Of a stretch of 64,000 nt of DNA, positions 10,114 through 22,593 are shown piece after piece (the stretch's first letter is position 1; each line of letters starts with the position of its first letter). This DNA comes from Ailanthus altissimus (Eukaryota; Streptophyta; Magnoliopsida; Sapindales; Simaroubaceae). Both the position numbers and the translations under genes were made by a program. The notes beneath the pieces are model-generated. The model did not search any database, was not told the origin of the DNA, and saw only the letters and a program-made list of their open reading frames with translations. The DNA lies in the NCBI GenBank assembly GCA_946807835.1, contig OX327683.1, positions 19,597,001 to 19,661,000 of the forward strand, written 5' to 3'.

Positions 10114-10440
10114 TGCAGACTACAAGGCAGCATTAAAATTTGCTCACTATAGTAATGAGGGTAAAAAAGGAATGTGTAGCAAGAATACCCTAAGTAAGAA
10201 ACATTTGTACCTTTGGAGACCAAAGTCATGAGGTCGAGATGAGTTAAGTCTAGACAAAAACTTAACTGAAGATAGCTTTAAGTGATAAAAGCATTAGTAT
10301 AAATGGATCCTAGAAGGCCTCTTGTAGAGAGATTTAGAATTAAGGAAGGTTTTGTTGAAATTAGTGATTTAAAATCATATTTAAGTTTTATTTTAAATTA
10401 AAAACCAATAAAGAGTCGAAATGAAGTCGAAAATGTGTTG
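10114..10440. other. Flank of the Tekay-type element, nothing recognised
   Basis: AT-rich, no convincing ORF on either strand. The first five bases after the LTR are TGCAG; the matching left-side duplication lies outside the window. Confidence 0.3.
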
Positions 10441-10940
10441 GACAAATGAGCAGAGGTCAGAAACAGCAGTCAAAAGCAAGAAAGGGGCACAAAAACACAA
10501 TGAGATGATTTCCAGGCATAAGTGTCGCGACACTTGCTACTCAGTACCGTGATGCTAAAGTCAAAAGCCTTAGTGCTACGACATTGGCTTAAGCACATCG
10601 CAATACTAGATCAAAGTTGCATCTACACTGTGGCATTGGCCTATGGCGTCATAACGCCTAGTTTTAGAAAATTTTGTTTTTAGCTGGAATGACTTTTTTA
10701 AGTGAGATTTAGAATTCTATATGCGGACTTTTATTCCTAACTAGGTTTAGGATTTCTATAGACATTTTGTACACTATATAAACCCTTATAACCTCTTAGA
10801 ATTTATTAAGCATTGAGAGAAACTCCAAGAGAGAAACTTCCACGCATATTTAGAGTTTGTTTGAAGTGCATACTAAGAAAACTCCATCAAATTGGTATTA
10901 GTCCAAAAGCTAATTGCAAAGAGGAATTAATGTTAACGCA
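10441..10940 (+). repeat. LTR-like remnant with TATA box
   Basis: Contains a short GC-richer block with repeated GCGACA/GTGCTACGACATTGGC-type words (about 10520-10660), then a TATA box in ACTATATAAACCC near 10772 followed by GAGAGAAACTCC-type sequence. This order is common in plant LTR promoters and their transcribed R region. No partner LTR, primer-binding site or coding domain was found, so it is a fragment or solo LTR at best. Confidence 0.35.
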
Positions 10941-12130
10941 CTATTTAATAAGGCATTTAATAGCCCGTGGGAGAGAAGAAAAGGCCGCACTATTTTCATA
11001 ACTTCTAGCAACCACTTCTGTATCGCTACTTATGTCTTCAAAACCAATATCGGTATCCCCTCCTAGAGTCACAAACATTTTTTCTTCATAAGGAAAAAAA
11101 AAAAAGAGATGCCCTTTGTTAGATTAACCTCATTTCTATTATGTAGTTTATGCATCAAATATATCAAAGAAAAAATTATTAAAACTTATTCTATGTCATG
11201 CAGTAAGCTATAAAAAATTATCAGGCAATTAACTTCAAATAAATTAAGTCATTCATAAATATATATATATATAAAGTTATTATGAGATAGTTAATGTAGC
11301 TTCTTGTTTGTTTTTCCCCTTTTCCTGAGGTACTGGCATCATTAATCAAGTATTCTCCAGACCTTGCTCGGATCGGACATATAATAACATTGTTTAGATT
11401 GTTGCACCTGATAAAAGTTGTGTCCTCTTCCATATTTTGGAGAAATCTACTCCCATACCACTGCGGAGACTCAAAACTCGAAAGGGAGGTGAGAACCATT
11501 CAACTAAAGGGTGGTTCTCTATTGCAGTAGCTTAAGCTTAACTGCAAGTTATTTTCAATGTCTAGCTTATCTAATGTCATGTATCAGAGTTATTATGTCC
11601 TAACCATCCACCACCACATACCTACCTTTGTTGCCTTGAATGAAGTTTTCCCACAATCCTTGAAGAGCAAATTGCCATGACAAATTATCTCGAGCCCCCA
11701 AGCACTCTTAAAACATGGGATCCAAGCTTCCGCACATATGGCATAAACAACGCCTTTTTGAATTAGACACTTATAGTATTAATTCAATGTTTATCTTAGA
11801 CAAACTTAAAAATACCATGAAACTTCTTCTGCAAGTTACTTCTAATTTCCACTTCTGTGGCCTTAAACAATAACATGTATTTGATGTTTTTTTATCATCA
11901 TCCATTCACTTGAATTAAGATCAGCAGAAAAGGAATACAACAATAAACTTTCAACACCTCTACCATTTATTATACATATAACTTTGTGTTACCTATGTAC
12001 ACTCTACAATATATAGAAGAATTTATCTAAAATATGTCATATACTTGCCATGACTAGCGCATGTTTTCATTAGGGGTGGAAGAAGTAACTGAAGATCTCG
12101 ATTTGGTGGGCAATTTAACAACAGAATCTG
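10941..12130 (-). pseudogene. Candidate exons of an unidentified host gene or gene fragment
   Basis: On the minus strand several short open stretches look exon-like. About 12125-12060 reads ILLLNCPPNRDLQLLLPP. 11753-11626 reads AICAEAWIPCFKSAWGLEII, preceded by an AG acceptor and followed by a GTAGGT donor. About 11520-11405 reads EWFSPPFRVLSLRSGMG. A continuation near 11325-11270 ends in a stop. A 45-residue ORF at 11078-10941 (MFVTLGGDTDIGFEDISSDT) is also possible. I do not recognise the protein. The joins are guesses, and the pieces may not belong together. The larger uninterrupted minus ORF at 11499-11221 is in another frame and looks less protein-like. Confidence 0.25.
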
Positions 12131-12798
12131 CATAAAACTCTCAGTAAATGAACTTCATCACCCAAGTTTAATTCGATGTAGCCTAAATATTCTCCAAGGA
12201 CAAAAATGCTAAGATTTAAAATTTATTATGCACCCTAGAAATCACATTGTCATAGTTGCAAATCACACTATTGCAAGCATGTAAGTTCATAGATATGCCA
12301 ATTGAAGGTAACGAAAGTTTATTGTCCGATGACAGTAAAAAGCAAACTTCTAGAACAAATCTAATGTATAGTGTTAAAGTAGTAAAGTTCAATTCATGTC
12401 ATCTTTTTACTAACTGACATTGTATTTGACACTTAATTAAATGTCCTTTTTTATATAAAGCATGTGCACTGGAAAAAGCATGTCACTTGAAGGCAAGCAC
12501 ATATAATATTTATAATCTTTTAATGGTTTGGTTCAGTATACTTTAGGCATTTGCTTGACTCATACCAGATCTCTAGTGATTTCAGAGTTTACATGTCAAT
12601 CAAAGTGGATATATAAGTGAAAGGCCTATATCCTTAAAGCATGTGGTGGTTTATTTCTCTACCTATGGAGAGTTCTTTCTGGATCTTCCTTCGTGGTACC
12701 CAGTGGTGTGGTTGAAACTCCAAGGTCTCTTATTGATTGTCTTTCTTAATAGCGAGAGAGAACTATTATTGCACATACTTCCATGTTTTTAGAAGTAT
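12131..12798. other. Intergenic sequence left of the Tat element
   Basis: AT-rich, with no coding or structural feature that I can support. Its end AAGTATGGACT contains the left target duplication of the next element. Confidence 0.3.
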
Positions 12799-12803
12799 GG
12801 ACT
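12799..12803. repeat. Left target-site duplication of the Tat element (GGACT)
   Basis: GGACT directly before the TG of the 5' LTR; the identical GGACT follows the CA of the 3' LTR at 51918-51922. Confidence 0.8.
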
Positions 12804-13340
12804 TGTTTACGCTGTCTAAAAATTGTATAATGGGTCAATTTATTTTTATACTTTTTATCAAGTCCAGTTATTTAAATAAGTTATTTGTTATTATAAATTT
12901 TTTTACTTTATTAGGATTTTTTCTTTTTTAAGATTAAGTTTAAAGAAGAATTTTACAATCTATATAAAGACTTATTTTTTTCATTGTAGGGGACTTAATT
13001 AAAAAACAAAATACAATAAAAGCTTTTCATCTTTTTTTAAAAAAAAATTTTACTCTTGTTCTTTTCATTCAACCCAGGATATACATCATTGCTTGTTGAA
13101 ACCTATAGCTTTACTATCAAAGTTTTACTTGTTCTTCTCCGTGAAGCACCCAAGCTCTACAGCTCGCTTGCAATCCCATAACCCAGGTTTAGCTTAAACC
13201 ACACTAGCTATCAACTAAATTTGGTCTAGCCTTATTTGGTGAACCTACGATCTCAATTTCTCGTGATTTTGAGGCTCACATTGGTCTAATAGGGCACTAG
13301 ACATACACGGATCTTGTTCTCAAATTTTACAGCACTAACA
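12804..13340 (+). repeat. 5' LTR of the Tat element
   Basis: About 537 bp, TG...CACTAACA. Colinear with 51391-51917 but clearly diverged, so the insertion is old. It contains a TATA-like CTATATAAAG near 12960, also present in the partner. The 3' end is part of a 151-bp tandem duplication. Confidence 0.8.
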
Positions 13341-13533
13341 TATTTTAGCATGCCTATTGGAACTCTCTCTTTTGTATTCCAGTTATTTGGTGAACCTACG
13401 ATCTCAATTTCTCGTGATTTTGAGGCTCACATTGGTCTAATAGGGCACTAGACATACACGGATCTTGTTCTCAAATTTTACAGCACTAACATATTTTAGC
13501 ATGCCTATTGGAACTCTCTCTTTTGTATTCCAG
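13232..13533 (+). repeat. Perfect 151-bp tandem duplication across the LTR end
   Basis: 13232-13382 and 13383-13533 appear identical base for base. The unit holds the last 109 bp of the LTR plus the first 42 bp of the leader, so the LTR terminus and presumed primer-binding region exist twice. The identity contrasts with the strong divergence of the two LTRs, so the duplication is much younger than the insertion. Confidence 0.9.
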
Positions 13534-13547
13534 TTACAACTACGTTG

Positions 13548-14590
13548 ATGACGAAAAATAATAAGCCTAGAAAGAATGGCTTTAAGCCATCTAACATTGT
13601 TACACCCCTTCCTCTGGTCAGAGATCCAGTGAATTCTATACTAGAAGAGGCAAGCTTACCTCATGTTGAGGAATAATTACTGAATCGTTAATTGGAGAAG
13701 ATTTATAGAGAGACTCTTTCATCTCCTAGGTCGTTCTCCATAGTCAATGTTTAGAGATTGATTTCCCAAATCGCCTTGGAAAACTAACAACTCGGTATAC
13801 TATTGACAAATCAGATGGTCATAGTGTTTTAACTACTGATAGAAGACAATCAGAATATAAGTCAAAATATTCTAAAAAATCTAGAGTCCATGAGGCAGAA
13901 TCAAACTAAGCTATAGCTCTACTTCAAGGTCGACAAAACCCTAAACTTTAGGAGCCTCGACGACGATAAAATTATAGTCAAGCAGACCCACCTTATGGTT
14001 CGGTTAATATTCTTAGACGACTTAAAAGGATTGAGTCTACAAACTTATATGTCTACCAAAGCAGCTAGGCAAGATAAATTTTTAGCTATAATCAGGCTAG
14101 AAACATAATCAGTTTAGGAAATTTACACCAACCTGCTCACCAAACTTGCGAACAGGTCGACCAAACCTTATTGAGGCAGATCTAGTTTGGATCCATGGAT
14201 CCTATTCGACTAGCCAACTTATTAGGGTATGAGATTGATAAGAACATACTGGCCGAAGCTTTACAGAACATGAGAGTTGACTTGAAGCCAATGGCTTGCT
14301 CGTCCTTCAGAAAGCCATACTCACATAGTGTCTTTTTTTGTTCCCTTTTCAAAGGGATATAAAACTTTTGAATTCATTTTATGTTTTAGCAAAAATGACA
14401 TAACCATATTTGAGCATATTTCCAGATTTACAGTATAATGTGGTGAAGTCAGATCATTGCCTTTTTGGAAATTAAGGTTATTTGGAAACTCATTAACCAA
14501 GATTGCTTTCAATTGGTATACGAAATTAATGCTAGAGTTGATCACTAGTTGGGAGCAGATGGTAGATAAGTTTCATGTTGAATTTATAAG
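13548..14590 (+). pseudogene. Tat gag, N-terminal and central part
   Basis: An ATG at 13548 opens a short frame (MTKNNKPRKNGFKP...). After several stops the capsid region is recognisable near 14460-14587, reading LRLFGNSLTKIAFNWYTKL and SWEQMVDKFHVEF, the conserved Tat/Gypsy gag core. The frame is interrupted repeatedly, then cut by a solo LTR. Gag would form the virus-like particle. Confidence 0.65.
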
Positions 14591-15866
14591 TGATAAGCGT
14601 AAATTATATCTATTATTTTCACTCCTTTAACTTGATTAATTGCTCATTTTAATAAAAAATATTAGGTTTTTTTATATGTTTAATTATTATTTTGTAGGTT
14701 TGGAGTTAATGGAGCAATTAGGGATGAAAATCTAAGAAAAATAAGGCAAAACATCAAATTGCTACAGTGCCTCATGAACAGTATTTTGTGAACAAGACCC
14801 CGCTACAGTGATGTCGCCAGCGATTAACAGTGATCGCAGTAGCGGTGAACAGTGCAATTTTCCTAATCCTAAAAGAAATACAACTCCAAGACTCTAATCA
14901 ATTCCTATATAAAGGCCACTCGTTTCTGACCTCAAAGACATACAACTTAGGACTCTTTGAGCCACAACACATTGAATGAGAGCAAATTTTAGAGAGAGAA
15001 GTAAGGACAATTCAAGGAAGTAAGAGATTATTGGCAAATCTTTAGTGTATCAACCAACTGCGAATTGACGTCTATATTGATTTGCTTTGGGTTGTATCAT
15101 GTTTATTTTATTTTTCAGCCATAATTCTCTTGTTATCATAAGCTAAATTTATTTTTTAGGGTTATTACTTAAATTCAATATGTGAGCTTAATTGTTGGAT
15201 CTTTTTAATATTTATTTGAACTCAATTCTTCATTATTCAAATTATTTGTTCTTAATGCTTCATTATATCTGATCAATATTGTGATTGCTTTAGTAATACC
15301 TTGATAATCTCAGAAAAGGCATCATTGTATTTAGACCTAGATAATTTGATGCATGATTGTAGAGTAACATTCAATGTTGTATATGCAAGTTTCGAATCAG
15401 GATAGGAATATACCTAATTGGCATGTATGGTCAATAAGACTTATTCTTAATGGATCTTTATTTATTACAAGTACTATAGGAATATAGGTATTTGGTAAAT
15501 TATGATATACTTGCATGACCTTGGAAGAGGCTTGTGAATATATTATTGTCTTGACCAATAATAAGAATTGAGGGATATAAATATTAAAAGGATTAATCTT
15601 TAGAAACTATATTGAAGGATAGTAATTAACCTTAGGCTTTCTCTATATTGCTATTTTTTTATTTTATTTAAGTTGCATCATTTATTTTTTGCACTTTTAT
15701 TTTATTCAAATTTATTGCAAAATTAAGATTTGATTTTTCTGAATAATTATAAGAACGATATAATTTTAGTACTTTGTAGAAAATAAAAATTATCTCTGTG
15801 GGTTCGACATCGGACTTTATAAGTCCCTTTATTACTTGTTATGATAGCATATACTTACGCATAATT
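14591..15866 (+). mobile_element. Solo LTR inserted in the Tat gag
   Basis: Starts TGATAAGCGTAA and ends with a near-inverted CGCATAATT. It is flanked by ATAAG on both sides (14586-14590 and 15867-15871). It interrupts gag between the FHVEF motif and the following VTLTDLARV segment. It has LTR-type content: a TATA box (CCTATATAAAGGCC near 14908), then a purine-rich GAGAGAGAAG stretch, and no coding domain. The final CA expected of an LTR has mutated to TT, so the right boundary is provisional. Confidence 0.6.
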
Positions 15867-15997
15867 ATAAGATATAGAAATATCATATCAATAAGCTGCC
15901 TCCAAAAGTTACTCTAACCGACCTAGCTAGAGTGATGTAGATGCCAGGCGAATCAATTGTAAAATACATCAGATAATTTAGAAAGCTCCAGTCCTAG
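15867..15997 (+). pseudogene. Tat gag fragment
   Basis: Reads PPPKVTLTDLARV, a stop, then MPGESIVKYIR and FRKL, matching the gag segment that normally follows the FHxxF motif. It ends at CCTAG, the target duplication of the next solo LTR. Confidence 0.6.
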
Positions 15998-16523
15998 TGT
16001 TAAACCTAGTGTGAGTGATTTTAAACTTAGGGTGCATACATGTGGGTTTGTGTCTATCATTCAAATATAGGATATGTATCTCATACATACATGCACAGTG
16101 GATGAGCGGAATACAAATTACTCAATGATAAACACAAGTAAATATTACATGTTATCTCATAAATGTAAAATACTTCAAGATTGAGAAATAATACCTTGTC
16201 AAACCTTTGGTATATTGTCGAACCGGAGTACCCGCCTTGAAGCAACTCGTTCACAATTCTAGTTCCTCAACACGGTAGGCTTGAGGAAGCTAGAATAGCA
16301 GCTTTTCCAGAAAAGGATACAACTCTTGAATCCTTGTTTCTACCTTGTAGTATAAGTGACCAAAAATAGAAGGAAAAATAGAAGATGTGTTTTTGCTCTC
16401 AACACTTAAGAGAATTGTAAGAGAATTTCTAATACTTAGCCTTTCAAAAGTCTCTCTACAAATTCTCTTAACCCCTTGTATGAATTTTTAATGATTAATT
16501 AAGCAACTAATTGCTCTTTCATT

Positions 16524-16669
16524 TGTTTATTATTATCTTTCATTTTATCACCTAATAGTGACCATTATGTTTGTCATTAGTGTTTTGTTTATTATTATCT
16601 TTCATTTTCTCACCTAATGGTATCCATTATGTTTGCCATTAGTGTTTTGTTTATTATTATCTTACAATA
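16524..16669. repeat. 62-bp tandem repeat inside the solo LTR
   Basis: Units start TGTTTATTATTATCTT at 16524, 16586 and 16648 (about 2.3 copies) and contain CACCTAAT and CCATTATGTTTG. The copies differ at only a few positions. Confidence 0.75.
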
Positions 16670-18131
16670 AACCAAATTAAAATAAAACAAAATAGAATAT
16701 CATTTAAATGAACTTAGCCTTAATCTAGGCCAAATGAGAAAACACTTTCTCATCATTAAGAAACATCTTAAGGCATACCATTAACAAATGCCACCAATTT
16801 ATACTTATCTTATCATTTAATAAATATTAAACAAATCATTTAATTATATTAAATCATGGTAGAAACACATGCCAATTTAAATAAAAAATTAATTGTTTGA
16901 TTTCAATTCAAATAATAATATTATATATTATTATTATTATTATTATTATTTTATTCAATAAACATTTTAATGAATAAAATAATAATATTATTTGTCCAAC
17001 AAATAAGGTCATTTTGGAAATTTTCAAATCAAACAATAATTGGCCCACATATACCATATGTCAATATCTCATTGGTCAACAACTAATTATTAACTAATTG
17101 ATGTACTTAACTCTTAAGTCTTAACACGTGCACGATCGGAGAAAAACCAAAGTAAATGTTCGGTCTGCTGAAAGTTTTTGGATCGAACTATTTAATTCGT
17201 TATGCTGCCTCAGCGCACAACGAGTAAACTTTATATTGCGGGACTCTCTAGCTCCACTCCTGATTTGTCAAATAGAACTATTCTGTGAGTGCGAGATCGA
17301 TGCCCCACGCACACGTCATGGATATTATAAATCAGTGTAGTAGACCATAAGAGTTGAGGTCATAACGCATATGTATACTCCTGCCAATTATATCCTGAAA
17401 GAGTAGGGATATAGATCACTACCGTCAAATTCCTATATGCTCATCCGTGAACTTATCTCCAGACACGTATCTTAATAAATAATATATGCAAACACTTTTA
17501 CAATATTGTTTAATCCTGTAGGAAACTATTTTCCTGGATTTGTTGCTTATGGTCATAAGACTTTCTAAGATATAGTCTTTGAGTATCTAGATATATATAA
17601 CTCATCTATGTGAGCTGACAGATTCCATATCTGTACACATCGGACTCTATAAGCATCGAATTATACCCAGCGACACCCAGCGGTCACACCGTGAAAGGTC
17701 AGTGACATACGTGGAACCAAAGTATGATGGATCACTTATAAGCCCACCGTAGTACTTAGGTCAAAGGACCACGTATACTACTCAACTCGAGAGGACCTTC
17801 CATTAACAGCTTCATGGGATGTCTATTAGGGTCCTTGTTGAGTCTGTTCAGTATTCAATCCTCACTGAACACCTGTATGCTATACGAACTTCTAGTAAGC
17901 CCATAGTCAGTTAAGAATAACCATTTAGGTATAGTATACATTGGTCTATATAAAAGGATTCCACCGTCAGACCTGCATTAGTGAATTAAGATGAGGAACA
18001 TATAATTTGATAATAAACTTGCATAATAACATTTCTTAGCCCTTATTGCAACTATGTTATTACTAATATATTCTCAGGTCTTTGTACCGTCACAAATAAG
18101 ATTCTAACACTTAGACTTCACTGATTAATAT

Positions 18132-20270
18132 TGTTAGGGTATGTGCTTACGCGACATCCCAGTTTGTATGAATATTTAGTTTGTAATATTTATACAATGC
18201 ATATTTTATTAAATCGCTAATATCTTTTAATGAATGGTAATTAAGCTTGTAACATTATAGACATGATATGATCTGAGTAAGTTCATATCTGGTTTAAAGA
18301 AGTTTAGACCAGCGCTAAGAGTTAGGAGGTTATAATAGCCAGCGAGTTCTAATTAATTAGAACTTAATCAATAATGTCACAAAGACCTGAGAATCTACTA
18401 GTAATGACATAATTACAAAGAGTTGCAATAGAGACTAAGAAATGTCATTATGGAAGTATCTTCTCAAATAAAGAGTTCTTGATCTAAGTTCACCAATGTG
18501 GGTCTATCGGTGATACACATAGATTAGTGTATGTCTATATCTGTATTGTACAGATGGTTATTCTTAGTTAACCATGAGCTTGGTTGAAGTTCATATAGAC
18601 ATACAGGTATTCAGTTATGACTGGATACTGAACAGACTCAAGAGGACCCCAATAGACATCCTATGAAACCGTCAAAGGAAGTTCCTCTCGAGTTGAGTAG
18701 TATTTGTGGTCCTTCGACCTGAGTGCCACGGTGAACTTGTGGGAGATCCATCATACTTTGGTTCCACGTATGTTAGAGACCTTTCATGGTCTGACCGCTA
18801 CGTGTCGCTGGATATGGTCCGATGCTCATGGAGTTCGGTGTGCGTAGATATGGGATCCGCCAGCTCACATAGATGGGAAGTATATCCGAACTTCGAGATT
18901 GTATCTTGTAAAGTCTTATGGCCGTAAGCAATCAACCTGGGAAAGGAGTTTCCTACAGGTTCGAACATTATAGCAAAAGTGTTTGCGTAAATTGTTCATA
19001 AAGATACGAATCTGAAGATAATAAAGTAATGGATGAAATTATCGAGATTTGACGGTAATGATCTATATCCCGTTCATCCTGAATATAATGACGGAAGGAT
19101 TATACGAATATGGAGTAACCTCAACATGTATGGTCTGACGCGCTAATTTGTAATATCTGTAACGTGTGCGTAGGGCATCGTTCACGGACTTGTGAAATAG
19201 TTTCATTTGACGAATCGGGCGTGAACCTAAGGAGTCCCAATATGAAATGTACTCTTTGAGCACTTGGGCAGCATACCGTATTGAATAGTTCAATACAGTA
19301 AAATCCAGCAATTTACTAAGGTTACGTTAACTAAAGTATATGGTTAGATGGTGGGACCCACTTTAGGTTAACTAGGTAACCGAGTAAGGACATAATTGTA
19401 ATTTCACTTGATAATTATTTAATTGTTAAATAATTCAAATAAATATTTATTTATTTAATTGTTGAATAAATAATTTAAGTTTAACTAAGGTTAAGAGTTA
19501 ACCATTTAGTTAAGTTAGATTAACTATACTTAATGGTTAAGTAAAAGTTAACCTAACCATGGTTAAGTTAGTTAACTATGGTTAAAATATTTAAATATTC
19601 TTTTAATGAACTAGAGTTAAGTGTTAACTATAGTTAGAATATTTAAATGTTAGTTTAACCTAACTAAAGTTAAGAGTTAACTATGATTAGGTTAGATTAA
19701 ATTCAAATTGAAATTAAGTGAAATTAAGTGTTATGAAATGAAATTAAATTCATTTGTATAAATAAAACAAATGTAAATTAAATTCATAAGGTTTTTGTTA
19801 ATTTGATTTTGCAAAATTAGGTCAGCCATTTTACAAAGAGAGAAAAGAGAGATTGTCTTCTAATTAATGGATTTAAGAGTTGAATTCATTATTTTCTTTT
19901 AAAGGCTTAAAACTAATTTAGCAAAATAGGTTTTTAATTAAATGATTAAGTGTTAATCAAAAGAAAAATCAAGAACACAAGTTTAAGTAGTTAAACAACT
20001 GCTGGATCAAAAGCTGTCATTCTAGATAATCAAACCCACCATTGTTGATTACTAGAATTGATCAAAGACAACATTTTGGTGGACTTTAACAATCTCCATC
20101 CAAAGGCTTCAAGGGTTATTTCTCAATTTCGTTTCTGATTAATATATTATGATTGTGTTTACTGCAATGTTTTAAGCTTCCGCTGCTTCATTATATGTAT
20201 GAGATATGTATAAATTGTGATTAAACACAAAACCCACATGTATACACCCTAGAATGGACAACTTCCAACA
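18132..20270 (+). mobile_element. Inverted solo LTR nested in the solo LTR
   Basis: TGTTAGGG at 18132 to CTTCCAACA at 20270, flanked by a perfect AATAT duplication (18127-18131 and 20271-20275). Its reverse complement is homologous to 15998-18126: both contain the AGGGTG-ATACATGTGGG start, the GCGCACAACGAG block and the GATCCATCATACTTTGGTTCCACG block. The two therefore form a long inverted repeat with arms of about 2 kb. The ORFs at 18706-18927 and 19063-19311 are within LTR sequence and not considered genes. Confidence 0.82.
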
Positions 20271-20509
20271 AATATAACATGCTAACTCTTTAGCATTTAT
20301 AATTTTCAGTGATGCTAACTCTTGGCATTGATCTAAACTTCTTTAAACTAAATCTGAGCTCCTTCAGATCATATAATGTCTGTAGTGTCACAAGCTTTGA
20401 ACCATTTAATAATAATAATTAGCAATTTAACACATAATGAATTGTATAAATATTACAAAATAAAATATGCATACAACAATGAGATGGCATGTGAGTACAA
20501 ATTCCAGCA

Positions 20510-21700
20510 CCTAGATTACCAAAACCGATTGTGTCCCTATAGTGGTTAGAAGAATGTTTTTTTACCATAAGGAAGCACTTTGAAGGGCATTGGTTTAGAG
20601 ACTTGTATGAGTTAGTCACAATAACGGCCAGCTACAAGCGACTTCTAATAGAGAAAAATTAGAAACAGACGTCCTTAAAAGGAACCTACTACAAGAATTA
20701 GCTTGAAGTCGCTGCAGTACAAATTGAGTTAGAGAGTGAGTCTGATGAATCAGATTCAGAAGAAGAGGTCTGCCTAGCGAAAGTAATAAAAAAAGGACCA
20801 TACGAGTGCCTAATACTAAAAAAGGTGACCTCTAATAAAAAAAAAAAAGAAATTTGGCAAAAACATTTAGATAACAAATGAATACTCTTTTGATCTGAGG
20901 AAAGTTGATCAAATCTTTGATTGGCTTTTAAAGATAAACAGATCAAGCTATCTGAAAGCCATACTATCCCACTGATCGACCAACGTGCAGGCAAAGATTA
21001 TTGCAAGTGGCATAATTCTTGACGACACAGTATAAATAATTATATGTGTTCAAAAATAAAATCCAATGACTGATATCAGAAGGCCGACTTCTCTTCAACT
21101 CTAAAGAAAAGACCTCTATCATAAAGACTGAACCGGTTCCCTATAGTAGGCATCAATGTTATTATCCCATCTACTAAGAGAAAGATATTAGAGGAGAGGT
21201 CATCAACTAGAGTTTGTTTTCCTGACAAGCTGAGGATTAAAATTTAGGGGAGCGATTTTAGCTCAGAGACGACCTGGAGAGAAAAAGTAGTTACCATATA
21301 GCTACCCTTATGTAACAAGCAGACCTCATGGTTGGTTTTTCCTTAATGTCAAACCACTTTAGATAAGGTCAAGGTTGAGTTCTCAATAACCCACCAAGAC
21401 TTTTAAGCCTAAAGCTAACAAGGTCGACCAATGGAAGTCAATGTCCCAAGACGAAGCATATTTGATTGCTTGGGTGAATAAGATTACCTAAATCCAAGGT
21501 CGACCAAAACTCATGAGAGAATGATGTAAAAGCAAGAGGAGTTTAGGCGCATTGACCAAACCATCTAAAATCTGGACGAAGGCCAAAGAGTCGAGAAAAA
21601 CTTAGCCAAAATAGACAACTTCAACAAAAAGCTCTATGGGAATAAAGCAATTGAAGATCGGCAACCAGCAAAGTCGATTAATAGGGAAAAAAAAACTCCA
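20510..21700 (+). pseudogene. Tat gag, C-terminal part
   Basis: Near 20897-21020 it reads DQIFDWLLKDKQIKLSESHT and then GKDYCKWHNS, the zinc-binding segment near the end of Tat gag. Near 21434-21470 it reads VPRRSIFDCLGE, matching the RKSVFDRLG-type repeat of the family. The distal Cys/His partners are damaged and stops are frequent. Confidence 0.6.
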
Positions 21701-21839
21701 AATAAAGATCTAGTTACCAGTCAACAGGAACAAGCCCAACATAAGAGACTTAGCTGACCAGTGTGATCTGGCTGATCAGGGTAATCAAGTTAACCAAGGG
21801 GTAACCAAACAAGAAGACGTTCAGAGGAAGACCGTCAAC

Positions 21840-22370
21840 ATAAATGTCTTATTGCCTGAGTCATCCCAGTCAAGGCCAGGTCAGGCCTTGATCTTAGATG
21901 AAGATGTGGTAGAGGGATGCCATGTTACAGGGGATGAACTGAAAGAATCAATATCACTTAGTCTTTCTCACCCAATAAAAGACATAACTCAACATATTCG
22001 GCGCCTTTATGTCAAGGCCGATCTCAATGGGATTCCTTGTAAAAAAAATCCTTATTAATAATGGATCTGATGTCAATATTCTACCTCTGAGAATGTTGAG
22101 AAAGCTTGGGATAAACAATGCAATATGAAGCTATTAGAGTTAATTATGACCGATTTCGCTAGACGAAAAACCTTGGCCGATGGTTTTGTTTCTCTCAGTA
22201 TCAAGATCAGCCACATAGAAAGAAATGAACTATTATATGTGGTCAATGTATTGAGTGACTACAATAACCTACTAGGACGAGATTGGATTCACTTAAATAA
22301 GACTTTACAATCTAGCATACATTAGATAATCTTTAGATGACAACTAAATGGATCAGTCGAGATAATTTAT
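21840..22370 (+). pseudogene. Tat pol: protease
   Basis: Reads LYVKADLNGIPC, then after a frame change in an 8-A run LINNGSDVNILPLRML, and later NNLLGRDWIHLN. These are the Tat aspartic protease landmarks (LIDNGSAVNILP and LLGRDWIH). The catalytic aspartate codon is AAT (Asn) at 22057-22059, and the homopolymer shifts the frame, so it is inactive. Confidence 0.7.
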
Positions 22371-22593
22371 ACCGATCCAAAACCATTTAAAAACGATGAA
22401 CAAGTGGCATCTGTTTCTTTATATGATCAAACTATTACCACCACAATCCTTAAAATGGATGATACTGACCGATACACAAGAAACATGTCCAAACTGATAA
22501 TAAATGAAAAATATTGAAAAATATTAAGTCATAAGAGAAGAACTTACTTGGCCTACAACAATCAAAATCACCCGACATTTTGTCTATTTTTTT

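Larger units (their letters stand above)
15998..20509 (-). mobile_element. Solo LTR (Copia-type family), itself interrupted
   Basis: Runs from TGTTAAACCTAG to ATTCCAGCA and is flanked by a perfect CCTAG duplication (15993-15997 and 20510-20514). The 3' part resumes at 20276 with the GCTAACTC/GATCTAAAC/CTTCAGATC words that also end the LTRs of the Copia element at 25380-37779. By that comparison its transcriptional sense is the minus strand. Another LTR of the same kind (18132-20270) sits inside it in the opposite direction. Confidence 0.8.

Noticed and set aside
11221..11499. 92-codon minus ORF beginning MVLTSLSSF
   Set aside because: The overlapping alternative frame (EWFSPPFRVLSLRS) looks more protein-like and has plausible splice signals; the long frame runs into an AT repeat that encodes a low-complexity tail.
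14591..15866. Considered as a DNA transposon because its ends are near-inverted
   Set aside because: A TG start, TATA box, purine-rich transcribed segment and 5-bp duplication fit a solo LTR better.
19063..19311. 82-codon minus ORF
   Set aside because: Falls in the inverted solo LTR and corresponds to the GCGCACAACGAG-type LTR block seen in all family copies.
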